Origin: Panopea generosa
Lineage: Eukaryota; Mollusca; Bivalvia; Adapedonta; Hiatellidae
Assembly: GCA_029582155.1 (NCBI GenBank)
Contig: CM055906.1
Span: 19,020,437 to 19,084,436, forward strand
Direction of reading: 5' to 3'
DNA: 64,000 bases
The translations under genes were made by a program, and so were the position numbers. How positions within the stretch are numbered: the stretch's first letter is position 1; every line of letters begins with the position of its first letter. The notes under the pieces are model-generated. The model saw nothing but the letters and a program-made list of their open reading frames with translations, was not told the origin of the DNA and made no database searches. Of this stretch, positions 24,430 through 37,209 are shown one piece after another.

Positions 24430-26597
24430 GTAAGAAATCAGTTCTTTATTTCAGTTGTTCATTTCTTAATGCTTAATTCAAGTTTATTCTTAAGACGAAT
24501 CATAATAAAAAATAATGTAAGGAAAACGTTTATTATTTATTGCGTCGTCATCCACCTGGCCGGACAATCGTACATACTCAGCTAATTCCGTCATCTTTCG
24601 GTATTAAGATAATCGGTGATGTAGTCCGAATGACATGATCAGCATGTATTTAGACCTGGGTTCGCATTCACTAATCATTCTTGAGAATATTCTTAGACTT
24701 GAAAATCCAAATTTCAACCTTAGATATCTAGTTTACCATGACAGATAGAATAATTGCAAGAGTGTATTTAACCATATATTCGGTCACCCTACATGCTTGC
24801 AAATTTTGGTCTCTAAGTTTGCTTTTTTCAAAATTCATTCTTGAGTTCAAGTCTAAGAATATTCTCAAGAATGGTTGATGAATACGACCCCACCGATGTC
24901 TCGGAACCTCGTCGTCAGCGGTAAGAGACATAATAGGAAACAAAGTATGTATAAATAACTGGTCTAGAACTGTACAAATGACCTGTTATATAGACCCATG
25001 GGTTAGCAATGTCTTCAATGGTCTTTTAATATAAACAAACTATAATATTGTTTTAATGTTATTTTATATATGTTTTAAATATATATATTCATAAACACTG
25101 TTGAAAATACAATATAGAATAATAAGCTAAACTAAAAGCAATAATAGGAAAGACTAGTCTAAGTGTCTTATTACAAACAGTTACCCGTATATGTAGTTAC
25201 ATATAAAATACATAAATGTTTCCTGTTTAGTACGTGACGTTTCCAGTTTAAAACAAAACTGTAGGACATAACATATTTTTTTTTTATATATTCTACTAAC
25301 GTTGCATAAATGTGTCTTATTCTCTTTTGGCTTTGGTAAAAATACACCGAAAATGAATATTTCATTTGTAAAAACGTCCTTCTCAATCAGTTTAAAAGAA
25401 ATACAGTTTTAGCATAAGTACTCTGTAAACAACACGCACGGTAAGTTTATAAGAACAGAAGAATTGATTAATTTGAGGCGATGTTATTTTAAATTTTAGA
25501 CTTTATTTACAAAAATAAATATTAATGTAAGCTATTTCAATGATTGTTTTAATGATTAACTATTACATAATGATGGGTATATATCATTAAAAAGGAATAT
25601 TGTAATAAGAGAACAGTGAGAAGAAATCACAAAATAAAATGTCGTGGATTATTACAGGTTGTAGAGAGAATTTCGTAAGTAAGAGGGACGGGTAATGACA
25701 CTAAAGGGCAGATTTAGCGATAGTGTTCCTATTAAATTAGATTATATACGCTATGAACTTTAAAGACCACAGGTCAAATGAGATATTACAACTTAAACTA
25801 TTATCATGTAATAAACTAATACTTGATAGCAATTTTATTCGTATTTTATGAACTTTTAAGATAATTTCAAAGTACTAAAGATTGATAGATTTTTATTGTA
25901 TTTCATTCTTATATTTAAAGGAAATGTTCACATGGCGCGAGGAACGGACTTTGGGTCATTTGATGCTAATGCATTGTACCAACAGATGGCAGCACAAACA
26001 CAAAATGCTTTAAGCCAGACACAACCACAGCAACAAAGCGGCAGCAGCTCTTCCAGTAGTTCCTCGTCTAGCAGCAGCAGCAGCGCGTCTTCGTCGTCCA
26101 GCAATCCTTCTGGTACATTCGATCCCGATGGGCTATACCAACAGACAGCACAACAAATGCAAGAGTACATTAACTCACATAGACCTGATTACTCCTCTTC
26201 CAGCAGTATTAGTTCTTCTAGTACCGGAAGTTCTAGTTCCTCCGAAAGTAGTTCCAGTTCATCCGCAAATAGTTCCAGTCATTCGATTAGCGGAAGTTCA
26301 AGTGGTAGTTTTGACCCAAATTCTCTTTTCCAACATCAATCACAGCTGACACAGCAAAGTTTGAGCTCTTCACTCAAGGATACGGATTCCAAGTACAACG
26401 CCAATAATATCAACACATTCCATGCCAGCTTCATGGACCCAACAAAATCGCAGTTGGGTTCCAGTAACGGTGGGGGAGCCGGGTTCAATCCTGACCAATA
26501 CAACGCTATGCAGTTCAATCTATTTCACGGTGAAGCTTCTTCAAGCCAGTCAGGAGGTCAGACTTCTCAACAGTCAGCGGGATCATCAAGCTCATAG
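24363..26597 (+). CDS. Predicted secreted Ser/Gln-rich protein, two exons
   Basis: Exon 1 is 24363-24429, exon 2 25921-26597; donor gtaaga, acceptor tttaaag, phase 1, 247 residues, stop TAG. Residues 1-18 (MYKILLCVVFLYIGALYG) form a signal peptide. The mature chain has no cysteine and carries four spaced copies of a motif: GSFDANALYQQMAAQTQ (34-50), GTFDPDGLYQQTAQQMQ (87-103), GSFDPNSLFQHQSQLTQ (151-167) and a weaker GFNPDQYNAMQFNLF (210-224). They are separated by serine blocks (64-83, 114-152). All six serine codons are mixed in those blocks, which argues for selection on the peptide rather than a simple microsatellite. The second exon alone is open for over 670 nt in AT-rich DNA. I recognise no named family; composition recalls shell-matrix, mucus or adhesive proteins of molluscs, which is only inference. 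Confidence 0.8.
24430..25920 (+). other. Intron of the secreted-protein gene
   Basis: 1,491-bp GT-AG intron. It contains one MITE (24673-24879); the rest is AT-rich with nothing else recognised. Confidence 0.75.
24673..24879. mobile_element. ~207-bp MITE in the secreted-protein intron
   Basis: Perfect 28-bp terminal inverted repeats (24676-24703 and 24846-24873) beginning CATTCTTGAGAATATTCTTA. Inverted relative copy at 61638-61860. Confidence 0.85.
25921..26597 (+). CDS. Main exon of the Ser/Gln-rich secreted protein
   Basis: Begins GNVHMARGTDFGSFD after splicing and runs to TAG at 26595. It holds all the motif copies and serine blocks. If read alone it could be mistaken for a 233-residue intronless gene starting at 25896, which would lack the signal peptide. 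Confidence 0.82.
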
Positions 26598-27384
26598 CAA
26601 GCCAGAAAACGTAATACATGTATCCAATCTTACATTTACTGATTGGTTTAACTTTTAAACAAAACATAACTGCTTTACATCAACTCTGTAACACAACTAC
26701 ATATATATCTTAATGTATAAACATGCTTGCATCTCAAATAGTCATGTCCTTAAACATCACTTCCATTCATATTTTTATCGGGCATAATCGGCCTTTTTTC
26801 GCTCGTCAACAAGAGAAATTTGACAAGAGTCGTACTGCATCTTCCCGCCCCACCAGAACGATACAACGATATGTCACACATCTTCTTTGACACTTTATTG
26901 TTGTTGTTTTTTTAATTTGAATAGTCTTAAGGTTTACTACAGAGCTTTGTGATCGATCCCTGTCTTTTGTTGCCCAAATCACAATTTTATATATTACACA
27001 ATGTTCGTTGTTTTAGGAAAAGTTGAATGCAAAATACTGAAAGCGACACCACAAATCTTTTTCTTGGAATCTGGAGAAGTATCTGTAGCTACTTACATGG
27101 AACTGTTTATATGTGTCTCGTACAGCCATGGTGTTCTCCTATATATGCTCCCAAACCAGTCAATACATTTGAAATATTTTGTAACAGCGCTGTATATATT
27201 TTTATAATTTACCAATTTATATCATACTACAGATGTGTTTATCATTTATATTTCAGTTTGAAACTTCAAAAAACGACGTCTAACGGGATCAACTCGCTAC
27301 CTCATATACAATGCACATCTCCATTGATGATATTAAATTTAGACAAAGTTATTGATGTTATTTTTCAAATCCTTTAACTTCTGG
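26598..27384. other. 3' flank of the secreted-protein gene
   Basis: No further coding exon recognised; probably includes the 3' UTR, but I see no clear AATAAA close to the stop. Confidence 0.45.
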
Positions 27385-27612
27385 TCAATAGCGCATCTGA
27401 TTATCAATCAAGGGATCGTGAGTTCGAATCCCCACCCGGTCTGTTACTGTGGTGATTGCCATTCGTCTCTCACTTTGATTCATGTGATAAAAGTATCAGA
27501 TATTTGCGGAGATTAATAACCTTAAGTACTGATTAAGCTTCAATGATCCCAGGAAAGAATGTTAAATGATCGTCTGTAAGCCCTAAATGGCATAAAAACA
27601 AACAAACTCCTT
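27385..27612 (+). mobile_element. tRNA-derived SINE, family A
   Basis: Head with ATAGCGCATCTGATTATCAA and B box GTGAGTTCGAATCCCC, body with GCCATTCGTCTCTCA, tail CCCTAAATGGCATAAAAACA. Confidence 0.8.
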
Positions 27613-28165
27613 ACTCCTGTAACAAGAAACAATTAAAAATGTTTATATAGTGTTATTTTAGAATACGCTGGTTGATCAGGAACGGAAAGGTTCGACTCAT
27701 CCTTAACGATTTTAACAATTACTAAGGTTACATTAAGTGAGATCATAGGAATGGGAATATTTAACTAAAATGATGATGAGACCATGTGAACAATCTGATT
27801 CAATATTCATTAAAAAATAATGAGGAGGTAACCTGTTCCATTAGGTATATCCAGCATAGTTAATGTATTTTTAACAAAAAAAAATTGAACTTTGAAACTA
27901 TTAGTCGAAGAGCGCATTTTTATATGAAGCCTAGAAATTGTAGCACGTAGTACCCTCTGTACAGAAAAGGTTTGACTTCATAATCTGTTAGTTAGATGCC
28001 CAAGGGATGTTGCAAGACCTTCAGTACTAAAGCATTGTGGTATAACTTTTAAGTTTTGGGGCTAAATACATCGAAATATATAACAAAATGGTGATTTGGG
28101 GGAATATTGGAATAAAGCCTAAAATTACACTTATACTCCTGATTTATTTTGCGATTTGCACTATT
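27613..28165. other. Gene-free AT-rich stretch
   Basis: Nothing recognised. Confidence 0.5.
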
Positions 28166-28167
28166 TC

Positions 28168-28520
28168 AGATTGATAACAAATAAAATGTACTTGTACATA
28201 ATAGCTTTATAAGTGGCGGATCTAAAATTTTAGATTTCATTGAATGGGTGGGGGCAAATTCTCATTTTCAGATCATTTTTTTTGTTTACTTACTACAAAA
28301 TCGGATTTTTTAGTCGGTATGGATCCATTAATGTCTTTATCTAACAACAATCTGTTAAATCATGCCTAGGCAAATGTGTACTTTTTCATATTGATAACAA
28401 ATAAAAATGTATATACTAGCTCTATAAGTGGCGAATCTAGAATTTTATATTTCATGGAATGGGTAGGAGCAAATTCGGACCATTAGCATTTTTAGTCGAT
28501 ATGGATCCATAAATGTATCC
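28168..28520. repeat. Diverged tandem duplication, ~215-bp period
   Basis: TTGATAACAAATAAAATGTA and ATAAGTGGCGGATCTA-type blocks at 28170-28350 recur at 28390-28520, ending TATGGATCCAT in both. Confidence 0.7.
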
Positions 28521-29329
28521 ATCTCACTAGACTCAATGTTGTTATTAGTTTTACTCTTTCTAAATCACTGTTACATAAAATACAATATTAAGGCATTTGC
28601 ATAGGGCATGAGGGTTGTCGTATATTCTTTACCCTTTTATGAACAGATCAGATTTGATATAACAGGTCTCCTACTTTCACACTATGCTTAGGGGTTTTTT
28701 TTATCAGAAATAATACCCAGTGTAATAAAAGTAGATAATTAGAAAGTATTTGTAAATACAATATCAAGGTGTTTATTGATACATTACAATATGATAAACT
28801 AGCAAAAGCATGTAAGTATCATCTGACCCAGTGTCTGATTCACCTACATGATTAATGCCCTTAAGCATTTTTCACGTGCCACACATATACAAGCCTTAGT
28901 ACAAACTAGATTATTTGCTTTACATTAGTAAAAATCAACCCTTTAAAGTGCTGATCTTTTACATTTACATAATGTAAACTCCACCAATATACTAAAAGCA
29001 GGTTCATTGAGCACCAGAAGAATTTTCAAAGTACCAGCTTCAGATACCAATCTCTTGCGACGAGATACCAGTTTTGTATTGCTAGTAAATAATGCTTCCA
29101 AAACAGTGATTGGAAGTTAACCACTTGATGCTTTAAGCTTTTTGACAATGGTGACATATTTTGTTCTGCAGTCTCTTTTGGCAGAGCAATCGGTATCTGG
29201 CGTCATCAGCAGCACATTCAAAGTTATTGGGCAAAAACAAGATACAGACACACATTTTTACATGAGATGAAGCACCCTCCAGACAATGTTCAGATTAACC
29301 TAACTGCGACAATTTTTTTCGATAGACGT

Positions 29330-29830
29330 TAGAGGACTTTCATAGTTTAAGAACCAATCTCTTGCCTATTTCAACTAAAGAACTAATGAATCAAGTGATA
29401 CATTGAACAGACAGAGCAAAAGCCTTCAACGACATCAGGAGTAGGAATGGACTCAACTTCAGCATCATATGTACATCTGCTTCCTTAGTATCAGACTTGA
29501 GGTATTCTACATTTTGTTGATAGGATAGTCGATGTATCCAAAACACTTTTGAACCTACCACCTGGAGAAAACTGCTTTCCCAGCAGGCAGTTTTTCAGGC
29601 CCACTTTACACCACCTGTCGCTGAGAATCCAAAGTCTCCAAATGTGACTGCACCTCCTCCTTTAACTATTTGAATGGTTGTCATTTCATCTATAATGTAC
29701 GTATTACTTAGCTGTACATCAGATGTTGAAATCATACATACACAATTATTTCTGTCCATAGCTCTGTAAGTAATAAACTTAAAACTGGCTTTCTCAAAAG
29801 TTCCATCTGTGTGTGCAAGAGACAATGGAA
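29330..29830 (-). pseudogene. Possible coding relic, unrecognised
   Basis: A minus-strand frame at 29595-29825 (MSLAHTDGTFEKASFKFITY, later VTFGDFGFSATGG) is followed 3' by SDTKEADVHMML near 29480. That piece resembles the EADT/EADVxxMLH motif found in some transposon-associated proteins of invertebrates. Interrupted, and not assigned. Confidence 0.25.
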
Positions 29831-30532
29831 CAGTTGATAGTTGATAGGTCAGAACGTCTTAGAAATACTTTTCTGAACGTGGATGCAATTATCAATCTAC
29901 CAACCGGTTCTCTATCGACACTTATGGTTGTAATATGTTCATCTTTAGATTTGACAGACTACTTACTGTTCTGATATAATGGAAACAGTTTTCAATTTCA
30001 CACGTGGCAGTAGATCCTTAAAAACATGTGTATTTGTGTTCAGTCTTTCACCAATAAACATTTCCATGTTGTTTCTTCAAATTGTATCACTGGTCACACG
30101 ATGTTTAAAACACATCTCATGGCACAACGACTCCAGTTGCTTTATTGACTTATATTTATCATCTCCGTCTGTTTGGCCGTCTGAGAAGAAATGGTTTTGT
30201 CATCAGTCCTGATATTAACTTTCGAATATATTCTTCATTATTTTTCCAGATTATTTTTGTGACTTAACGTGTCACTATAACACATTTAGTGGTTGAAGAT
30301 TAAGATGCTATTTCATGACTGGTCAGAAAACATCTTTCATAAGCTCCTGGTCGTTTTGTTAGTCAAATGATTCCAACACTTTTCATAGGATCTGGATTCA
30401 CTGACTGTTCAAGAGCAATGTGTATCAAAACTGGATTTAACGGTGATTTAATCGGCAAAACAGTGTGGTTTCCCTAGCATACTCTTCAAGATCTATCTCA
30501 TTCTACATCTACATCTACATCTATACTTTAAA

Positions 30533-30870
30533 GTGGCATATAGTGACAATGACTCGGTAGAAATTTACTAGACGCACATACGTATATGTATATCAACGTA
30601 TGCCAGAGCTTCAATAAACCCAGCATACATACAAAAATCTTATTTTCAATTATTCTAGAAAATGGTCATTTTTTCGAATTTTCCTATTTTTAACCCAAAA
30701 ATGCCACACAGTGTCAGTGACTCAGTAAACATTGACTTTGTTTAGCATATATGTATATATATCAATGTATTGCAGAGCTTTTATAAACTCAGTATACATA
30801 AAAATGTATTCTTTTTAATTATTCCAGCAAATGGCGATTTTTCTATTTTTTCATATTTTTAACACAAAAT
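30533..30870. repeat. Tandem duplication, ~170-bp period
   Basis: Two diverged units, each with GTGACTCAGTA-like start, a TATGTATATATATCAA block, CAGAGCTT, and an ATTTTTCTATTTTTT-type end. Confidence 0.7.
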
Positions 30871-32144
30871 ATCTTGAAAGTGATACCAAAATTCTTTAGT
30901 ACTGAAGGTCAGATAATAATCTATTTGTATCTACCAAACGTTTCCAAGTGACAGACTTTTTCTGTCCGGGGAGGGGGTGGTGCTACGTGAGATTTTTAAT
31001 ACTAGTTTGCTCTTGGGTTATATATAACAATCATTGTGAGTTCAAGAGATTCATTCATGATATATTTGTAAATGACTTAAATGTTTTCTGTTAGTATTTT
31101 TTAATATTCTAAATGTTTTAAAGAGAAATATCTTATTTTATGAGTGTCTTCCAGTTGTTGAATATTGAAACAAAGAAATAGATCACTTCTCCAGAGTACC
31201 AAGAACATTTGAGAAAAACGTAAATCTGAGGATCATGGATTTTTGTAAGAATACATTGTATTTACCTTCTAATACATCGGTTGTTTGGGCAATACAGAGA
31301 GAAACAATTTTCACTATCAGTATATGTTTAACTTGTAACTGGAGTATCGAAAACGGGCCATTTTTTATGTATAAAATTGCAAATCAACACATAAATACCT
31401 CTCTAAAGTTTTAAATATTTATTGTGGTCACAAAGGACGAATCATCAATAATGCCATACCAGTGTTGTTTCATGCAATCTATTGATCGCTTCTTAAATTG
31501 ATTGATAATATATTTTCGAATTTTTGTGACACCCATATAATGTCAATAAAACTATATCTACAAATTTAATTTACCATTTGAAGCCCAAATAGATCTATCA
31601 GTTTCATCTTTTGACTTTAACATTTGTGCAACAATGTTTATGGTAACGATTATTTTGCATATGTCAACGTTTACACCACTTTTTTATGGAAAATTTTAAC
31701 AAAACAAATTATTTAGTACTAGTAAACAAAATACGAATTTAATTTTTGGCGTGCATTATAATCTGCACTTTCCAGTTTAATCATGAAACCATGCTATTCA
31801 ATATTTTAAATTCTCTGTGAATTGTCCATATGGTCTTTTTAATATACAAAATTTAAATAAACATGGGGAGTTTTATAAAACAGGTCGACACAAATCCAGT
31901 AAAAATTAAAACGCCACTAAGATGGATTATTATTCAAGAAAAATTAATTGAATCTAACCCATATGCTTTTAACAATTTATCAATATTAGGAACGCAAGTA
32001 TTCGCTGTTGGAACTCAATATTTCCCTTTGAGATTGCAATTATCGTTGTCATTTAGATAGAGATAAATGTGCCTAAGAGTCAACACGAATTAGTTATGAT
32101 TTATTTTACGGGGTGAATGATATTTGTGCAATTTCATTTACGTT
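30871..32144. other. Gene-free AT-rich stretch
   Basis: Nothing recognised. Confidence 0.5.
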
Positions 32145-32315
32145 ATAATAATTTATTTAAGCTCGATAGCAAAGCAAGCTCAAACATCATATGAACCGGT
32201 CTCGAGAGTCCGCTTTCTGGGTAGAACCAATGCTGTGTGCTGTTTTTTTCCAAAGTATCGGGTCGAACCTGCAACCTCTGGCGTGAGCGGCCAACACTCT
32301 ATTCATTTCATTAAA
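32145..32315 (-). mobile_element. tRNA-derived SINE, family D
   Basis: Tail AATTTATTTAAGCTCGATAG, body TGGGTAGAACCAATGCTGTG, head with GGTCGAACCTGCAACC (B box on minus strand) and GCGGCCAACACTCTATTC. Confidence 0.68.
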
Positions 32316-32599
32316 ACCTTCATGTATGTAAAACAAACAAATACATGTCAATATGGTTGTATTTCTGTTAAGATGTGCTTGTTTCAGGTCTTGAAAGTCA
32401 CCACGATAAAAAAATATAGCATATGTCGACGGTTTGACGGTTTGTTTTCATTTAAGGTATATTTTATTATTTTTAAAAATGTAAACATTTTTTTCAATTT
32501 GACATTTTTCGCTAAATACAATATCATTAAAGTGTCATAAACAGCGAAGATATGCAATTTTCTTACATTTTAAGCCACACTAGTTAACCGTATCATGGT

Positions 32600-33070
32600 T
32601 TTAATAGTTAACAAGTTTACAAGTTTATTAGCATATCAATCAGCAAAACATTGCCTATGGCCATTTACACTTTCAAATTAATTTAAATATGACATAGACA
32701 AATAATAATATAAAATACAAACAAATACATACACATCACATATTCAAACTGAAGGATGCCATGGTACTCATACATCTATAATTACAAAATCATTTACAAT
32801 CATATCAAGAAACAATCAAATTGTTTAAAGTTTCTTACCTAAGCTTTTGAGCTTCGGTTATAAATTTTACCAGATTACAAATACTTTTTTATTCCTTGAT
32901 GACATAATGTTTTTAAAACTATTAATATTTGGAAAAGTACTATGTTTAATATATTTATTTCTAATTGTTCTGTATGTAGGACAACAAAAGAGAAAATGAT
33001 ACTCCGATTCATCCAACCATATTTTGATGTATTCCAACTTTGTAAATACTGGTCACAAATCCTTTGTTTT
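32600..33070 (-). pseudogene. LINE 3' end: C-terminal zinc-finger-like block and 3' UTR
   Basis: Minus strand reads ESEYHFLFCCPTYRTIRNKY then IKHSTFPNINSFKNIMSS, the E-x-H-F-L-x-x-CPxYxxxRxKY C-terminal block of APE-type LINEs. It is followed 3' by ATGGCCATAGGCAATGTTTTGC and AATAAAC near 32620, typical of a LINE 3' UTR. The 5' part is missing. Confidence 0.75.
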
Positions 33071-34639
33071 AAAATAGAGGAATAAATTTGCGTTTAAATT
33101 GAAATTTAACCAAATATCATCAATACCCAGTCGTTTTGATAATGAAGGCACTCTTGCCACACGGCAATATTTACACATATTACAGACAATTATCAGAATA
33201 AATATATCTGTGTGGCAAGAATGTCTTCATAATAAAAAAAAGACTATATAAATGCAAAAAAAAAAAAGAACACAATTTTAACCGTCTTTTAAGGTATTCT
33301 ATGAATGGAATACATAAAATTTAGGTAATACAAATACACATTACTTTGTTGAAATGTAGTTTTTTTTAAAGTAATGCATAATACAGGGCCGATATTTAGG
33401 ACTTCCCGAACTTAGTTCCTTTGTCGTTCTCAAATATAATGTCGAAATACATAAATATTTGTCTGATGAAAGATTTGTCAAAATAATGCATGTTGATAAA
33501 TGGTGATAATTCAGGGTTTTTTTATTCTGGTGTACATGTAAAAAACGTGTCAATAAGTTTCCATCTAAAAGTTATAAAAAGCGCGCCATCCCACATTCTC
33601 AGATAAAAAAAAATAAAAAATAAAAAATCACAAATAATATTAATGATGTAACAAAAGGAAACATTATTTAATTTGTGAATGACACATTTTAAAATGTTGT
33701 CGATTGACAAAAATGTCATTTTGATATATCTGTATATGCATTTAGCCGGTCTTTTACACATAAATAAACGTAAGCCTACTCATTTAATTTGAACTCTCGA
33801 AAACAGATTTTAATTTTTGGTGTTATTGTTGTTAATTTGTTTTGTTGGGTGGATAGTTCAATAGCGTTATGTGTGTATATCCTTAATTTTGTATATTTGT
33901 AGAGTGTCTTTTTGATCGGTATATGAACGCGTATCCAGTTCTGACTTCCAGAAAAGATCAGCATTTTTAAATGATTGGAAAGAAAATTGCGAAAAGAATC
34001 AGACTACGAAGCGAAATAGTGTGTAACATTGGCAACTTTATTCGAAATGCAATTCTGGAGTGGTAATGCTGTAATTTGATAAGTGTGATTGGATCCAACA
34101 TTCAATTTGCACTTTAATTAATGCCAGTCGGGTGATGTTACATCATTATTAAATCCAAAAACTTCCCTTCGAATTTAAATTGCAATATTCATTTCCAATT
34201 ATGACGAAAGCTGCATGCTGTCTGTCAACTATAAAACACCAATAGCGTCTCGAATAAGACAATTATTTAGAAAAGACGTGCTTGCTAAATACAAAAGTCC
34301 TGTATATTAATATCCATAAAGGTTATACATAAACGGCAATGAAGAATTGATATTAATTATATTAATATCTATAAAGATTTTAGGTTGATATCAATATAAG
34401 AGATACATGACAAAGGTAACTATGATTATTTCACATTTATTAAAATCATAATAATGATCCTGAAAGTTTATGTGTGGTTTTTGTCTTTTAAAGCAAATAT
34501 GTTGGCCAGTGATTATTTCTACATTTATAATGGATAAAAAAGCATGCATAGCTAAGCTTGATCATTTCTATAATAAAAAATCTAGAAATAGCAATTTGAA
34601 GAAATCTGAATTCTAAGATGACTGTGACAATACATTCAC
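33071..34639. other. Gene-free AT-rich stretch
   Basis: Only short A- and T-runs; no gene recognised. Confidence 0.5.
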
Positions 34640-35660
34640 TTTAAGATGTAAACAGAACGTATGCTAAGACAGAGGACATCGTAAATATACACTGAGTATA
34701 CTTTACACAAGTATCACAAAGTCTATAAATAATATCCGAGGTGCTAATGGTAACAATTAAGAAAATGAAGTTTCCTTTCTCATTCCAAATTGTAATTTAT
34801 TTTCATTTTCAAATACCATAACGAGTACTTCATGCAATACATATTGTCAAATAGCAATTGTTAGTTATGTGTTGTATTTCAATTAAGTATTTTCTAATTC
34901 ATTTTTCCAAGACAATTGTCGCCATGCATCTCAAAACATCGCAACGTCGAATTAGTGTTGTGTTACTGTGGTAACGGTTGACGAACATGATAAGCGTTGG
35001 CACGTTTGCAAATTAGTATAATTGATATAATAAAGAAAGGAACTAGATGACATAATATTAAAACGAGTTTTGAAATAGCAATAAAACATAAAAATAAACA
35101 AATGATAAGCATACTTATCAGTATTACAAAATTAAAGTGCAATAGTATCGCTCTCAACGTTTATAGCAGGTGCACTTAAAACAAGGCAAATTCAAGTTTT
35201 CTAACATACTTATCATATACATGAAAGTTTGATATAATCTGTTTATATTTATTAAAAACAAAACAAGATTATGTAATGCGGACAGCTGTTCCGATTGGTT
35301 CCCGTACCTAGCAATAAGATTTCAGCACATTTTAGCAGGTTGATTTGATCAGTTGCTGCAGGAAAAGTTGAATAACGTCACAACAGGTAAGCGTTCAATA
35401 GCAACGAATTGTGGGACAGGCATGGAATTCTCTGTTTTTCTATTCGGGGTAAATAAACCTGAATCGGAGACATCATGGACCGGGATAGACTAAAACAAGA
35501 CACTTTTTTCATTTTATGTGATATAGATTTAGCAGTCCAAATTATTTTAATGTTTTGCTTAGTCTTCGATACGTTTTACTTATCATTGTATTAAAAAAAT
35601 ATAGTCATTTCCTCTATTATTATTCTTTCCATGTTAGAAGGAAAAGTAACCCTTTAATGA
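34640..35660. repeat. Old segmental duplication, copy 1
   Basis: Collinear blocks recur at 37210-38000: GACATCGTAAATATA, ATCACAAAGTCTA, CAATACATATTGTCAAATAG, AACTAGATGACATAA, and CTTCGATACGTTTTACT. Spacing shrinks from ~2.57 to ~2.33 kb, so indels have accumulated. Confidence 0.7.
35320..35500. repeat. Interspersed repeat fragment (family also in ULK3 introns 2 and 8)
   Basis: GATCAGTTGCTGCAGGAAAA and AACAGGTAAGCGTTCAATAG match GGTCAGTTGCTTCAATAAAA and CTGGTTAGCGTTAACC at 42390-42445; both also share GGGATAGAC further on. Confidence 0.55.
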
Positions 35661-37209
35661 AAAACGTCTAATCTTCCGTCTGATCAGTTCTAGAACTATC
35701 ATCCATCTTGGGTGTATTCGCGCTGTCAGGTAAACAGCTATTACTTATAATATAATGACGATGATAGAAATGATAAAACCAAGGACAATAGAGCCTACAA
35801 TATTGAAATAACAGGTGCGCTCCTCCATTTATATAACACATTAAATCTATGAAATAAATAATTCAGTGTTGTAAGTGTGACAGTATCAAATGAAACATTT
35901 TAGCATGTGTTACAACTTTTAAATGAATGATTGCATTTTAATGCATTTTTGTCATCTAGATAGAATGCTTATATATTATAAATAATGACTGATATTTTCC
36001 ATTGTGAGTGGCAGAAAATGAGTCAATTTATAGGCATTGCCTATAGCCATCTTTTCTTCGTATTTAAATTTAGGTGCTATATTTGTAACAGAGTTTTATG
36101 AAAGTTTTATCACAATACGCATTTTTGAAACTATTTCCTGTTGCGTCTTTTTGTCATTTTATATTTTATAGAGAATAACATGTGTCAGTGTCTGATATTA
36201 TCAACTTTATCAGGTGAAGCTAAGAAAAAAATCCAGAACGAGGTTTGCCGAACCTTATGAAATTGATAATATGAGACACTAACATGGGATTCTCTTCATC
36301 ATGTCAATATTTCTAATTCGTTTGTTTTATGAAATTGTAAATCAGCATCAAACGTTTGTTACAGTAGATGTTCCGTCCATGTCAAAATGTATAATTATAT
36401 CTAATGGCGTCCTGTGTCTGACAAACTTGTATTGACGTTGAGGCAGCGAGTTTATCATCAGAAATGAATATATTGACATGATAAAATAAAAACGTGTTGA
36501 TAACGAATAACCATTATTAGAAGTCGTGGAGAGAATGAAACTATTATTATAATTGCTGAAAGTTATACTATGTGAAGTTGTTAACGTCATACGACCATAT
36601 ATATATGAACATAGTTTTACATTTAGGTAAATGATTGGTTGTTTATTGTTTCTGATTCCTTGGAATCGTGCGACTAATGTAGCATTGCTTGATAATACCA
36701 ATACAGCTGAAACAGGTGCTGGGGAATAGGGGGTTCTTGATGATTGTTCATATTTCATAGAATAGAAATATTTAAAACATCAAATGCTGCATTCCAGTGA
36801 GTATAAGGTAAAATATTGTTGACATTTACTTCACATGTTTTGTATTTTGTGAATTGTAAAATCTTTAATTTAACAAAAACGTGGAAAATGTAAAAGTCTT
36901 ATTTCAAAAATAAAACACTGGGATTCAGAGTCGGTACCTCTTGCACCAAAAACCAATACAACGCTCCCTTTAAAGTTGCACATAACCCTGATAGATATTT
37001 CATTAAAAGGAAATAACTCCAAAATAGTATTATGTCAAAACGTTTATAGTTCATCAATAACGTATTCATTTATAACTTTTTAACTGTTTACAAAATCACA
37101 AACACTTAATTAGCTACCCGGACAAATTAGTGTTGCAAGTAAAACTTTTGTTTTTATTCAATGTATTTGGCGATATTGGGAGCCGAGAATATGCTTTTAA
37201 ACTATTAAG
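35661..37209. other. Gene-free stretch between the duplicated segments
   Basis: A 136-codon minus-strand frame (36348-36758) is present but shows no motif; I do not call it a gene. Confidence 0.45.

Noticed and set aside
25896-25922. ATG at 25896 as the start of the serine-rich protein
   Set aside because: It lies in the intron's 3' end; splicing from the signal-peptide exon explains the gene better.
36348-36758. 136-codon minus-strand frame
   Set aside because: No motif, no repeat, no splice context, and no recognisable coding bias; chance in 64 kb is plausible.
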